A stretch of 64,000 nt of DNA from Chelativorans sp. AA-79 (GTDB lineage: Bacteria > Pseudomonadota > Alphaproteobacteria > Rhizobiales > Rhizobiaceae). The stretch's first letter is position 1, and every line of letters starts with the position of its first letter. The DNA lies in NCBI RefSeq assembly GCF_029457495.1, contig NZ_CP120361.1:2372001-2436000 (forward strand), given 5' to 3'. The position numbers and the translations under genes were made by a program. The notes below the pieces were generated by a model. That model was not told the DNA's origin and ran no database searches. It worked only from the letters and a program-made list of their open reading frames with translations. Below are positions 1-9,112 of the stretch, piece by piece.

Positions 1-26
1 CTCAACCGCGTGATGTATTTCGGCAG

Positions 27-56
27 GACCGGCCCGGCCCGAACGCCGGGCCGGTC
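27..56. terminator. GC-rich hairpin, likely end of the upstream transcript
   Basis: An 11-bp perfect stem (27-37 pairs with 46-56) encloses an 8-nt loop. Only a weak T-rich tail follows (ATTGTGTCTT). It separates whatever lies left of the window from degP. It could also be a transcript-stabilising structure. Confidence 0.45.
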
Positions 57-64
57 ATTGTGTC

Positions 65-86
65 TTCCGTCTGACCTCAGACGGAA
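65..86. promoter_or_regulatory. perfect 10-2-10 palindrome in the degP leader
   Basis: Arms 65-74 and 77-86 are perfect inverted repeats around a central CC, 40 bp before the degP start. There is no T-tract, so an operator or mRNA structure is more likely than a terminator. The half-site spacing differs from the CTGAC-N4-GTCAG palindromes further right, so it is probably bound by a different protein. Confidence 0.35.
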
Positions 87-126
87 AGGAGGAGGCCAAA
101 CCGTCGGGTCAAACGGAGATTTGCTC

Positions 127-1512
127 ATGATCAGAAAGGATACCGTCGTCCATCGAGCCATCATCGCTTTCTGGGTGGCGGCTGCAATTGTAGTGGGACT
201 GCCCTCTTACGCTGTCGGGCAGGCGGTTCCGGGCATAGCCGGGCAACTTCCGACGCTCGCGCCCGTGCTTGAACGGGTCACTCCCGCAGTCGTCAACATC
301 TCTGTCATTTCGGAAACGCCCGCAGTGTCCAACCCGCTCTACAACGACCCGTTTTTCCGGCGCTTCTTCGACCTGCCGGACACCCCGCCGCCTCAGCAGC
401 GTATGAGCGCCGGTTCCGGTGTGATCGTCGACGCGGCGAGAGGCCATGTGCTCACCAATCACCACGTTGTGGCGAACGCCCGGGAAATCACGGTGACTCT
501 GAAGGATGGGCGGCGCCTGCCTGCCGAGCTTATCGGCTCGGACCAGGCGACGGATATCGCCTTGCTCAAGGTCGAGAGCCGCAATCTCGTCGCTTTGGAG
601 ATCGGCGACTCCGATCGTCTCAAGGTCGGGGACTATGTGGTTGCGATAGGTAATCCGTTCGGTCTTGGTCAAACGGTGACCTCCGGTATCGTCAGCGCGC
701 TTGGGCGCAGCGGGATCAACAACGAGGGCTATGAGGATTTCATCCAGACGGACGCCTCGATCAACCCCGGGAATTCGGGCGGCGCATTGGTCACGCTGGA
801 CGGCAAGCTCGTCGGTATCAACACAGCGATCCTCAGCCCGGCCGGCGGCAATATCGGCATAGGCTTCGCGGTGCCCAGCAATATGGCCGTCACCGTCATG
901 AACCAACTTGTTGCTCATGGCGAGGTGCGGCGCGGCCGGGTCGGCATTGGCATCCAGGACGTCACTCCGGACCTCGCCGAGGCGCTGGGGCTTGGCGACC
1001 TGAGGGGTGCCGTGATCGCCAATGTCGAGTCAGGCTCACCGGCTGAGCGGGCCGGTTTGCGGGTTGGCGATGTCGTCACTGCCGTTGACGGACGGGCTGT
1101 TCTCGGATCGGCCGACTTGCGCAACCGGATCGGCCTCACGCCCGCTGGAACCGATGTCAGGCTGACGGTGGCGCGCAGCGACGGCGTGCGAGAGGTCAAG
1201 GTCCGGATCGAGGCCGGCGGGCGCCCCGCGTCCTCGCAGTTGGCCAGAACGGCTTTCGAAGGCGCAAGTCTGCGGAACGCTTCTCGCCAGGAAGCGCGAG
1301 AGGCCGGATCGGACGGCGTGATTGTCGATAGCGTAACTCCTGGAAGTCGCGCCGCTCGTGCTGGCCTTCGCCCGGGCGACATGATCTTGGCGATCAATCG
1401 GATGCCCGTGATATCGGTCGATGATATCCGCCGCCAGACCTCCGACCGTCTGGCCACACTCGCCGTAGAGTTGCTGCGGAACGGCGGCCGCCTGCTGCTG
1501 ATCATCAGGTAA
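127..1512 (+). CDS. degP: DegP/HtrA-type periplasmic serine protease, two PDZ domains
   Basis: This is a 461-residue HtrA-family protease that degrades or refolds damaged envelope proteins. The ATG at 127 was chosen because a GGAG lies about 8 nt upstream and the next residues form a signal peptide (hydrophobic about 10-28, ending near VGQA). The catalytic triad is visible: His113 in TNHHVV, Asp143 in ATDIALLK and Ser217 in GNSGG. Two PDZ domains follow (roughly 265-360 and 370-460). The Q-linker region is short, as in DegQ/MucD-like members. ftsH follows after 15 bp, so protease and membrane protease are probably co-transcribed. DegP is also part of the enterobacterial stress-tolerance locus. 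Confidence 0.93.
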   Translation: MIRKDTVVHRAIIAFWVAAAIVVGLPSYAVGQAVPGIAGQLPTLAPVLERVTPAVVNISVISETPAVSNPLYNDPFFRRFFDLPDTPPPQQRMSAGSGVIVDAARGHVLTNHHVVANAREITVTLKDGRRLPAELIGSDQATDIALLKVESRNLVALEIGDSDRLKVGDYVVAIGNPFGLGQTVTSGIVSALGRSGINNEGYEDFIQTDASINPGNSGGALVTLDGKLVGINTAILSPAGGNIGIGFAVPSNMAVTVMNQLVAHGEVRRGRVGIGIQDVTPDLAEALGLGDLRGAVIANVESGSPAERAGLRVGDVVTAVDGRAVLGSADLRNRIGLTPAGTDVRLTVARSDGVREVKVRIEAGGRPASSQLARTAFEGASLRNASRQEAREAGSDGVIVDSVTPGSRAARAGLRPGDMILAINRMPVISVDDIRRQTSDRLATLAVELLRNGGRLLLIIR

Positions 1513-1527
1513 CTGGAGAAGGCGGCG

Positions 1528-3363
1528 ATGGAAATGGACAAGAAAACTCAGTTCAACATCTGGTACTGGATCGCGGCATTCTTCTTCCTGATGGCGTTTC
1601 AGTATGTGTTCACGACGGCCACGCAGGTGGCGCAGATTCCTTACAGTCAATTCGAGAGCTATCTGCGGGACGGGAGGATCGCCGAGGTGGCCGTGTCGGA
1701 CCGCTTCATTCAAGGGCGGTTCAAAGAGCCCGTCGAGGGCCGGTCGATGTTCATCACGACGCGGGTTGAGCCGGACCTTGCCCGCGATTTGCAGCAGCAC
1801 GGCGTCGTCGTCAGCGGCCAGATCGAAAGTACCTTCCTGCGCGACCTCCTGTCTTGGGTCATCCCCGTGGTGCTCTTCATCGGCATCTGGATGTTCATGC
1901 TCAAGAGAATGGGCGGGGGCATCGGCGGCGGACTGATGCAAATCGGTAAGTCGAAGGCGAAGGTCTATGTCGAAAAAGATACGGGCGTGACATTCGATGA
2001 TGTCGCTGGCGTCGACGAGGCAAAGGACGAGCTGAAGGAGATCGTCGACTTCCTCAAGGACCCGCAGGGTTATGGCCGGCTCGGCGGCCGTATGCCCAAG
2101 GGCGTCCTCCTCGTCGGCCCACCCGGCACCGGAAAGACGCTGCTGGCCAAGGCCGTCGCCGGTGAGGCCGGCGTCCCCTTCTTCTCGATCTCAGGGTCCG
2201 AGTTCGTCGAGATGTTCGTCGGCGTTGGCGCAGCCCGCGTGCGCGACCTGTTCGAGCAGGCCCGCGCCAAGGCGCCAGCGATTATCTTCATTGACGAACT
2301 TGATGCGCTCGGCCGAGCTCGCGGCATCGGGCCGCTTGTAGGCGGTCACGATGAGAAGGAGCAGACGCTCAATCAGCTCCTCGTCGAGCTGGACGGGTTC
2401 GATTCGTCGACAGGCCTCGTACTGCTGGCCGCGACCAACCGCCCCGAGATTCTCGACCCGGCGCTGCTGCGAGCCGGCCGCTTCGACCGTCAGGTCCTGG
2501 TCGACCGGCCCGACAAGACTGGTCGCATCCAGATCCTGAACGTTCATCTGAAGAAGGCGAAGCTCGCGCCAGAGGTGGACGCGGAGAAAATTGCTGCGCT
2601 CACCCCGGGCTTCACGGGCGCCGACCTCGCGAACCTCGTCAACGAGGCGACGCTGCTGGCGACGCGCCGCAAGGCCGACGCCGTCACGATGGAGGACTTC
2701 AACAACGCGGTCGAGCGCATCGTGGCGGGGCTGGAAAAGCGTAACCGTCTGCTCAACCCGAAGGAGCGCGAGATCGTCGCCTTTCACGAGACGGGCCATG
2801 CGCTGGTGGCCATGGCGCTGCCCGGCGTTGATCCGGTCCACAAGGTCTCCATCATCCCGCGCGGCGTCGGCGCGCTCGGCTACACGATCCAGCGGCCGAC
2901 GGAGGATCGCTTTCTGATGACCCGGGAGGAACTGGAAAACAAGATGGCGGTGTTGCTCGGCGGACGCGCTGCGGAACGGATCATATTCGGGCATCTTTCG
3001 ACGGGAGCCGCAGACGATCTCGCCAAGGTTACCGATATCGCACGCGCCATTGTCACGCGATATGGCATGACGGACCGGCTCGGCCACGTCGCGCTGGAGA
3101 AGGACCGCCGCTCGTACCTTGCTACGGACCAGCCCTACTACGGTCCGCAGGAGCGTGCCTATTCCGAGGAGACCGCCTCAGCGATCGATGAAGAGGTGAA
3201 GCGCATCGTGGACGACACTTTCGAGAGGACCGTCGCACTTCTGCGCGAGCGCAGGGATGCATTGGAGCGGATCGCCCGAAAGCTCCTGGAAAAGGAGACG
3301 CTCGACGAAAAGGAGCTCGCCGCGCTGGCCAGCATGAAACCAGTAGCAGCGGCCAACGCATGA
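1528..3363 (+). CDS. ftsH: ATP-dependent zinc metalloprotease FtsH
   Basis: This is a 611-residue membrane-anchored AAA+ protease that extracts and degrades misfolded membrane and regulatory proteins. Two N-terminal membrane segments (about 9-28 and 107-126) flank a small periplasmic domain. The AAA module has Walker A GPPGTGKT near residue 196, Walker [12 protein letters not shown] and a second region of homology ending in RAGRFDRQ. The zinc site HETGH is at 420-424. An AGGCGGCG-type Shine-Dalgarno precedes the ATG. The stop overlaps the start of the next gene. As cargo on a mobile element it is presumably a second FtsH beside the housekeeping copy, as with the FtsH of Pseudomonas and enterobacterial stress islands. 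Confidence 0.94.
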   Translation: MEMDKKTQFNIWYWIAAFFFLMAFQYVFTTATQVAQIPYSQFESYLRDGRIAEVAVSDRFIQGRFKEPVEGRSMFITTRVEPDLARDLQQHGVVVSGQIESTFLRDLLSWVIPVVLFIGIWMFMLKRMGGGIGGGLMQIGKSKAKVYVEKDTGVTFDDVAGVDEAKDELKEIVDFLKDPQGYGRLGGRMPKGVLLVGPPGTGKTLLAKAVAGEAGVPFFSISGSEFVEMFVGVGAARVRDLFEQARAKAPAIIFIDELDALGRARGIGPLVGGHDEKEQTLNQLLVELDGFDSSTGLVLLAATNRPEILDPALLRAGRFDRQVLVDRPDKTGRIQILNVHLKKAKLAPEVDAEKIAALTPGFTGADLANLVNEATLLATRRKADAVTMEDFNNAVERIVAGLEKRNRLLNPKEREIVAFHETGHALVAMALPGVDPVHKVSIIPRGVGALGYTIQRPTEDRFLMTREELENKMAVLLGGRAAERIIFGHLSTGAADDLAKVTDIARAIVTRYGMTDRLGHVALEKDRRSYLATDQPYYGPQERAYSEETASAIDEEVKRIVDDTFERTVALLRERRDALERIARKLLEKETLDEKELAALASMKPVAAANA

Positions 3364-4166
3364 CCGAAGGCCTCTTTACCAACTTGGGAGACGCATCTGC
3401 TGAGTGCGCAGACGAACAGCGTCTGCGCGAACTACAAAAGCTGGAGGCGCTGGGCAGACTTACGGCCGGCATCGCTCATGACTTTAGAAATCTCATCATG
3501 GTCGTCCAGGCCGGCCTTCGGCTGATCGGCACAAAGCTGCGGGAGGGAGCGCCAGCGGCCGATGTGGACGCGCTCATTCACGAGATCATGCAGCGCACGC
3601 AGAATGCCCAGGCGCTCACCGGACATCTGTTGGCATTCTCGCGCAATCAGGTCCTGGCGCCAAAGATCGTGAACGTCAACGAACGAATTGCGTCGATAGC
3701 ATCCATTCTCGGCCAGACGTTAGGCAGGGGTATCGGCATTCGGACCGTATTGAATGAGGATGTCGGACTCGTGGAGGTCGATGCCGATCAGCTCGATGTC
3801 GCGTTGCTGAACCTCGCGGTCAACGGGCGGGATGCCATGAATGGGTGCGGCACGCTGACGATCGAGACGAGCGTGGCAGCGGACGGGAGCGAGCCCGAGG
3901 ACCAGCCGGGTTTCATCCGCGTCACGGTCAAGGACACAGGGATCGGCATGGACGCCGAGACGAAGGCCAGAGCGTTCGAACCTTTCTTTACCCGCAAAGG
4001 CGACGTCAACGGCACAGGTCTCGGATTGAGCCAGGTGTATGGCTTCGTCGTACAGTCGGGTGGCCAAGTCCGCATCGATAGCGAATTGGGAACTGGGACC
4101 CAGGTGCATTTGTACTTACCACGGCGCGCGCGAGGCCACGACGCAGATCGAAGCGTGACCGTGTAA
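3360..4166 (+). CDS. orphan sensor-less histidine kinase
   Basis: This 268-residue cytoplasmic protein has only the kinase core. The phospho-acceptor is His40 in IAHDFRN. The ATP-binding domain shows an N box ([10 protein letters not shown]), G1 (DTGIGM), an F box (FEPFFTRK) and G2 ([11 protein letters not shown]). There are no membrane segments, PAS domain or receiver. The H box with DFRN is typical of hybrid kinases of the type that usually carry a C-terminal receiver, which is absent here. The start codon overlaps the ftsH stop (ATGA), so it is translated with the proteases. No response regulator is adjacent; two lone receivers are encoded at 45.7-46.5 kb. The signal it senses is unknown. 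Confidence 0.85.
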   Translation: MTEGLFTNLGDASAECADEQRLRELQKLEALGRLTAGIAHDFRNLIMVVQAGLRLIGTKLREGAPAADVDALIHEIMQRTQNAQALTGHLLAFSRNQVLAPKIVNVNERIASIASILGQTLGRGIGIRTVLNEDVGLVEVDADQLDVALLNLAVNGRDAMNGCGTLTIETSVAADGSEPEDQPGFIRVTVKDTGIGMDAETKARAFEPFFTRKGDVNGTGLGLSQVYGFVVQSGGQVRIDSELGTGTQVHLYLPRRARGHDADRSVTV

Positions 4167-4394
4167 GGGAGGCTGGGGGCCGGTCAAGACGGCCCGCCAG
4201 ATCACATCGTAGAGCGCGATGAACCGCAGCCGGCGCTGGTCGGGCCTGCCTCTTTCACCTCCGCTACCCACGCGAAGGGGCCGCGACGAGGCAGCGTCCA
4301 TTGCAAGTCAGGAGGATTCTGTCGTTCATCAATTCGATTTTCGTGTTGGAATGCTTACCTTTCTTTCGTGATGGCCAACTGATCGCACAACACC

Positions 4395-6215
4395 ATGCCG
4401 CATCACCAAACCGAGCTTATCGCAATGGTGGCCCTCGGGGTGGTGCTTGCCTTCGGGCTGGGACTGATTGCACGATTCCTGCGCCTGCCGCCTCTGATTG
4501 GCTATTTGCTGGCCGGGATTGCAATCGGTCCGAACACGCCCGGGTTTATCGGCGATGTGGGGTTGGCGGGCCAAATCTCCGAACTTGGTGTCATCCTTCT
4601 GATGTTCGGGGTTGGGCTGCATTTCTCCCTTAACGATCTCCTCGTCGTTCGTCGGATCGCAGTTCCAGGCGCAATCATCCAAATCGCTGGCGCCACGGCC
4701 ATGGGTACTGTCCTGACAAAGGCGTGGGGATGGGACCTGAGCGCTGGGTTGGTGTTCGGACTTGCGCTTTCGGTTGCAAGCACTGTTGTGCTGCTGCGCG
4801 CGCTCGATGAGATGAACCTGCTCGACTCTGCCAACGGACGCATTGCAGTCGGTTGGCTGGTTGTCGAGGACATTGCCATGGTCCTGGCGCTGGTGGTGCT
4901 GCCGGCTTTCGCTGTGCCGGCCGGGACGAATGATCCAGGCGCGGTAGGCCAGGCGGGAGCAACGAATCTCGGGTTCGCGATCGGGCTGACGCTGGCTAAG
5001 GTGGGCGCGTTCACGGCGCTCGTGCTGGTGGTCGGCCGGCGCGTCGTACCCTGGCTGCTCAAACAGGCAGCGCGCGCCGGTTCTCGGGAGCTCTTCACGC
5101 TGGCCGTCCTGGCGATAGCACTCGGCATTGCCTGTGGATCGGCGGAGTTGTTCGGGGTGTCCTTCGCACTTGGCGCCTTCTTCGCAGGTGTGGTGCTCAG
5201 TGAATCCGAATTGAGCCATCGGGCAGCCACCGAGTCTCTGCCGCTGCAGGATGCCTTCGCGGTGCTGTTTTTCGTCTCGGTCGGCATGCTGTTCGACCCC
5301 TCTGTCCTCATCCGGGATCCATTGGCAGTGATCGCTGTGGTCTTGGTGATCGTTGTAGGCAAGGCTCTTGCGGCCGCGGCGATTGTGGTCGCACTCGGCT
5401 ATCCGCTTCCAACCGCTGTGATCGTCTCGGCCGCCTTGGCGCAGATTGGCGAGTTCTCCTTCATACTCGCTGAGTTCGGTGTGTCATTGAGGCTGATGCC
5501 AACGGAAGGCCGTGATCTTATCATTGCCGGAGCCTTGCTCTCGATTTCCCTCAACCCGTTTGTATTTGCCGTGGCGAAACTCGCCGAACCACGCCTGGCG
5601 AAACTGAGAGCTGGAGCCGGAACGAGTGCGCGCGCGGACCGCTTATCCGGTTTGGATATTGAAGAGCATGAGAGGAAATGGGCGGACCACGTTATTGTTG
5701 TTGGTGCCGGTCGGGTGGGGCGAACGGTCGCTGCGGCGCTACGACAAGCAGGGGTGTCGCACATTGTGATCGAGCGCAATCGCCGACGTGCGGAAATATT
5801 CCGAGACGAGGGTGCCCCGGTGATACAGGGTGATGCCGCAGCGCCGGGCGTCTTTGAAGCTGCGGGGGCAGAACGCGCTCGGCTTATCGCTATTGCAGTT
5901 CCAGACGGCTATGAGGCCAGGCGTGTGCTGGAACGCGCCCGAGAAATAAACGCGCGCGTCGAGATTCTGGTACGCGCGCACAATGATTCAGATCGCTTGT
6001 ATCTCTTGTCGCATGGCGCGACGCGGGCGATCTTGGGAGAGCACAATGCGGGTCTGGCGATAGCCGAGGCGACCCTCAGCGGGCTTGGTCTAGCGCGTGC
6101 GAAGGCAACGGCTACCGTGGATGCGCTACAGCAGGAGCAGGCGAAAACGGCTGATGCTTCTGGCTCTTCCGAGGAGATGCACGGTGCGCCAGAGTTGCGC
6201 CCTCACCAGGAGTAG
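4395..6215 (+). CDS. Kef/YbaL-type cation:proton antiporter with RCK domain
   Basis: This 606-residue monovalent cation:proton antiporter-2 family protein has about twelve hydrophobic segments in residues 7-395. A cytosolic TrkA-N/RCK nucleotide-binding domain follows, with the Rossmann signature IVVGAGRVGRT near residue 432. The start ATG at 4395 sits directly at the first membrane helix. Kef systems export K+ in exchange for H+, acidifying the cytoplasm to protect against electrophiles; whether this member responds to glutathione adducts cannot be told. A KefB-like gene is also part of the enterobacterial stress-tolerance locus. It is convergent with the Crp/Fnr gene, 37 bp apart. Confidence 0.9.
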   Translation: MPHHQTELIAMVALGVVLAFGLGLIARFLRLPPLIGYLLAGIAIGPNTPGFIGDVGLAGQISELGVILLMFGVGLHFSLNDLLVVRRIAVPGAIIQIAGATAMGTVLTKAWGWDLSAGLVFGLALSVASTVVLLRALDEMNLLDSANGRIAVGWLVVEDIAMVLALVVLPAFAVPAGTNDPGAVGQAGATNLGFAIGLTLAKVGAFTALVLVVGRRVVPWLLKQAARAGSRELFTLAVLAIALGIACGSAELFGVSFALGAFFAGVVLSESELSHRAATESLPLQDAFAVLFFVSVGMLFDPSVLIRDPLAVIAVVLVIVVGKALAAAAIVVALGYPLPTAVIVSAALAQIGEFSFILAEFGVSLRLMPTEGRDLIIAGALLSISLNPFVFAVAKLAEPRLAKLRAGAGTSARADRLSGLDIEEHERKWADHVIVVGAGRVGRTVAAALRQAGVSHIVIERNRRRAEIFRDEGAPVIQGDAAAPGVFEAAGAERARLIAIAVPDGYEARRVLERAREINARVEILVRAHNDSDRLYLLSHGATRAILGEHNAGLAIAEATLSGLGLARAKATATVDALQQEQAKTADASGSSEEMHGAPELRPHQE

Positions 6216-6252
6216 GACAGCCTCTTGCTCACGGGGTCGAGGCGTGCACAAA

Positions 6253-6912
6253 TCAATCTTTACCGCTCCCCGGCCGAATTATGGTGACCTGTCGAGGGCC
6301 TTCCAACGATATTGCGCCGCGCTCGCGAAGATCGGTGAACGCCCGGCAAACGGTTTCAGTGGAGAGACCCAGCAGGTCGGCGATATCGTAGCGCGTGATG
6401 GGAAGGGCCAGACCATCTTCGCCAGACCGCCCAACTCTGTCCCGGAAATGCACTAGGAACGCCTTCACGCGCTCAGGGGCCGACATTGTGCTGACAACTA
6501 GCATCTGCTGTTCGAGCCTCTCGATTGCTGCAAACGTGCCCATCCGAATGAGTCGGGCGACCGATGGGTCTGAATCCGCAAGAGCCTCCGTCATCCTTCG
6601 CGGATAGCAGGCGATCGTTGTTCCTTCCACTATCGCCTGAACCGAAAACCCGTGCTTTTCATTTGACGAGAAGCCAAAGAAGTCTCCGGGCAGGTGGATA
6701 TCCGCGATCTGCCGGCGCCCATCGCTTCGAATTCGATATTTGCGCGTAGCACCCGAGACAATACGATACCACCAATCACAACGATGATCGCATTCAAAAA
6801 CGTCTTGATCGCGATGAAAGGTACGCAGAATGCTGATCGAGTGGATGTCCTTCCCGTTTCTACTATTATGCGGTCCAAAATCTGGGTCGGCACATCCTGA
6901 GGAACGAAACAT
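6253..6912 (-). CDS. Crp/Fnr-family transcriptional regulator (FixK/Dnr-like)
   Basis: This 219-residue regulator has an N-terminal cyclic-nucleotide-binding-like beta-roll, a dimerisation helix and a C-terminal winged helix (ITRYDIADLLGLSTETVCRAF). The recognition helix keeps the Glu and Arg (E-T-V-C-R) that in FNR read the TGA half-site, with Cys where FNR has Ser212. The N-terminal cysteine cluster of FNR is absent, so an Fe-S sensor is unlikely. The ATG at 6912 was preferred over a GTG at 6936 because AAAGGGG lies about 6 nt upstream. The motif in front is shared with the aldo/keto reductase promoter. It is the best candidate to bind the five TGA-N6-TCA palindromes of this island (inference). 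Confidence 0.9.
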   Translation of the reverse strand: MFRSSGCADPDFGPHNSRNGKDIHSISILRTFHRDQDVFECDHRCDWWYRIVSGATRKYRIRSDGRRQIADIHLPGDFFGFSSNEKHGFSVQAIVEGTTIACYPRRMTEALADSDPSVARLIRMGTFAAIERLEQQMLVVSTMSAPERVKAFLVHFRDRVGRSGEDGLALPITRYDIADLLGLSTETVCRAFTDLRERGAISLEGPRQVTIIRPGSGKD

Positions 6913-7233
6913 TGACACCCCTTTCGAGAACGGCACCGCCCAAGGAAAGGGGGACGGTCGGGGTGAGGATATGAAATGGCACGTGTAAGGGACTATTTGT
7001 GGAATCCCCTTATGGGCCTTCTCTCAACGGACAAAAGTGGCTTGTTCGTAGTAGAATTGGAGCTTGGAGCGTTTCGCCGACACGACCGCAAGGCATATGC
7101 TGAGCCATTACCCGAACAACGCCAAGGCATGCTGTTTCTCATCTCGACGGGCCGCTTGCGCTGGCGCGCGCTGCGACCGCCCAACCCGATGGCATGGCCA
7201 TAAGGTCGGCGGTGAACGTCGCCACGGGCGGCG
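6913..7233. other. promoter region of the Crp/Fnr gene, no convincing gene
   Basis: This 321-bp gap lies between the Crp/Fnr start and the end of the LuxR-type gene. It holds the conserved motif at 6997-7019 and a wider imperfect dyad with TAAGGG at 6987 and CCCTTA at 7008-7013. A 75-codon open frame on the plus strand has no family resemblance and runs across the regulatory motif. Confidence 0.5.
6987..7019 (-). promoter_or_regulatory. putative binding site of the LuxR/FixJ-like regulator in front of the Crp/Fnr gene
   Basis: On the minus strand this site reads ATAAGGGGATTCCACAAA. It matches an element before the aldo/keto reductase gene (11607-11624) at 15 of 18 positions, and both are followed on the plus strand by TATGGGCC. 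TAAGGG/CCCTTA half-sites form a dyad. The arrangement, a FixJ-like gene upstream of a FixK-like gene, resembles the rhizobial FixJ-to-fixK circuit (inference). Confidence 0.5.
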
Positions 7234-8325
7234 CTATTCCTTCAGACCCGCGAGAACTGCAAGCTTGATCGCCTCAGCGACGGTCTTCACCCCGAGTCGC
7301 CGCAACATCCGCGAGCGATGGACTTCGACGGTACGGACACTAATGCCAAGGTCGTGGGCAATTTCCTTGTGCGCCTGGCCATCCGCTAGCCTGACGAGCA
7401 CCTGCCGTTCGCGCTCGCTGAGGCTCTGCAGGCGCGCAGCCGCTTCCTCCCGTTCATCGGAGATCGCTGGAGACGTTCCGTCCTTCAGTTCGATCGATGT
7501 CTTCGAGGTGCTGGAGACCTCCTTGCCAATGATGCCGATCGCGACCGGGCCGGTTGGTGGCAGATCGAGGCGATAGCAATCGAAGAGGAAAGGCCTTGCT
7601 TCCTTGGACTTGGTATTGAGAAGCCGGAGCATGCCGGTCCAGTGCCCCTCGGAGAGAAGTCGATGCCACACGCCGTAGCGAAGCTGATCACGGTCGCCGA
7701 TCGCCAGAAAATCGGCGATATGAAGTTCCGAGGCCTCGCGCATGTCGGCCAAGCCGACGTGCTGTAAGCCGGCGGGATTCACGAACAGCGGCCGGCCCTG
7801 GAGGTTCATGATTCCAATGAAGTCGGAGGAAGCCTCGATGAGCCTAGCGAGATATGCATTGGGAGCGGTCTTCTCGCGCCGGCGCAACTCCAGCATGGCC
7901 TGGCTTGCGGCCATCCGCTGGAGTAGCGCCTCGACGTCCGTCGGGAAGTCCGGTCGTTCCGATGCGACGATAAGGGTTGCCTCTCCGTGATTGCCGATGG
8001 GTGTGGCGTAGACCGTGACCTGATTGCCGCTGACGGGACTAAGGATCTTCCCGCCATCGGTGACGGCACTAAGGAGCGAATTGCGGACTGTGGGAACGAA
8101 TGCCGGCGGAAGGCGCCCGCTGGACCCGTAAGCGAGTTCCACCACGACGTGCAGTGTTGCTATCGACACATACGCAAAGTCGGCACGGAGGGTCTTCACG
8201 AGCACCGAGGCGAGGCTTTCGGCGACGGCATCCTCGTCGAGATCCTTCCAGTCCGCCTGAAGGGCGGAGAGGCGGAAGAGATCGTCAAGCGCACGGACCA
8301 GGTTCTGTTTTTCCGCTTCAGGCAT
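7234..8325 (-). CDS. GAF-PAS-LuxR one-component transcriptional regulator
   Basis: This 363-residue regulator has an N-terminal GAF-like segment (about 25-150), a PAS domain (about 160-270, starting ARLIEASSDFIGIMN) and a C-terminal LuxR/FixJ-type helix-turn-helix (about 300-360, SERERQVLVRLADGQ through ISVRTVEVHRSRM). There is no receiver domain, so it probably senses a ligand or redox state directly. The ATG at 8325 has GGAG upstream. It lies upstream of, and codirectional with, the Crp/Fnr gene. Its DNA-binding half resembles FixJ, which activates fixK in rhizobia. The sensed signal is unknown. Confidence 0.87.
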   Translation of the reverse strand: MPEAEKQNLVRALDDLFRLSALQADWKDLDEDAVAESLASVLVKTLRADFAYVSIATLHVVVELAYGSSGRLPPAFVPTVRNSLLSAVTDGGKILSPVSGNQVTVYATPIGNHGEATLIVASERPDFPTDVEALLQRMAASQAMLELRRREKTAPNAYLARLIEASSDFIGIMNLQGRPLFVNPAGLQHVGLADMREASELHIADFLAIGDRDQLRYGVWHRLLSEGHWTGMLRLLNTKSKEARPFLFDCYRLDLPPTGPVAIGIIGKEVSSTSKTSIELKDGTSPAISDEREEAAARLQSLSERERQVLVRLADGQAHKEIAHDLGISVRTVEVHRSRMLRRLGVKTVAEAIKLAVLAGLKE

Positions 8326-8546
8326 TCGCGTCTCCGCCGATCGGGTTGTTCGACAGATCCTGCGGATCGGGTCTTGCCTGCTACAACCAGGATCGGATTT
8401 CGGCTACAATTCGATTTGTGTTCGTGGCGGCCAGCCCAATCAGCCGCCATGGGCAGTTGTCAGGATCGATGGACAATCTAAATTTGCAGCGGTGGCTATG
8501 TTCTGTCCAGACGGAGCGGCGATAGTACGAACCGGAAATTGAGGTC

Positions 8547-8870
8547 ATGAGGTTGGACACGAACGTGACTACGAAGGAGCGACCGATCTACACCGTTCTC
8601 GATGACCCCGGGCTAGCTGCCGGGAACGAGATTATCGTGACCATCTTCGACTGGCAGGGAAAGGCCCCTGTGCGGGCCACCCTCGGATGGATAGCGCATG
8701 CCCGGAAGGAGGCCGAAGTTGGGCCGGACGAGAGTGACGAGGTCGAAGTCGGTCTCGCACTGGCTCGGGCCCGACACCTTCAGCGGCGCTATGGGTTCCG
8801 GAGGATCGTGATCGTGCTCGAGCATGAAGACCTTTGGGATCCGGCTTGGGGCGAACTCGTGCGTCGCTGA
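8547..8870 (+). CDS. conserved-looking hypothetical protein
   Basis: This is a 107-residue soluble protein of unrecognised family. An early beta-rich segment (EIIVTIFDWQGKAPVRATLGW) is followed by an acidic stretch and a short alpha/beta end (FRRIVIVLEHEDLWDPAWGELV). There is no signal peptide or membrane segment. A weak GAGG precedes the ATG. It sits between the divergent LuxR-type gene and the hsp20 operon, about 240 bp before the latter and outside the palindrome-driven promoter. Coding is supported by its codon pattern and position rather than by homology. Function unknown. Confidence 0.6.
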   Translation: MRLDTNVTTKERPIYTVLDDPGLAAGNEIIVTIFDWQGKAPVRATLGWIAHARKEAEVGPDESDEVEVGLALARARHLQRRYGFRRIVIVLEHEDLWDPAWGELVRR

Positions 8871-9040
8871 GGCCGTATCGACGATCCAGGACGGTCGCCA
8901 GAGCTGGATGCGCTAGACCAGCATGTGGGTTGCTGCGCCCGACGGCTCGGCGCCGTTGGCGAGCATGGGAATCCCGCCCACGTAGGTCTCGGGCAGCACG
9001 CTGGACTGCTGGACCGAAGAGTCCGTCTTTTTCTCTGAAA

Positions 9041-9054
9041 CTGACGGTCATCAG
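9041..9054 (+). promoter_or_regulatory. Crp/Fnr-type palindrome, hsp20 promoter
   Basis: CTGAC-GGTC-ATCAG keeps the TGA-N6-TCA core with one mismatch from the island consensus CTGAC-N4-GTCAG. Its centre is about 65 bp before the first hsp20 start codon. Confidence 0.55.
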
Positions 9055-9112
9055 TGCTGACCCCGGAGCTGAGCTGCCATCATACCTGCAACATCAGCAA
9101 GGGAGTTCGGTG

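Noticed and set aside
65..86. degP palindrome as a sixth copy of the CTGAC-N4-GTCAG site
   Set aside because: Its TGA and TCA half-sites are 2 bp apart, not 6.
4188..4220. GC-rich imperfect hairpin after the kinase gene as a terminator
   Set aside because: The stem is bulged and no T-tract follows, so support is too weak.
6976..7203. 75-codon plus-strand frame before the Crp/Fnr gene
   Set aside because: No family pattern, and it overlies the conserved regulatory motif.
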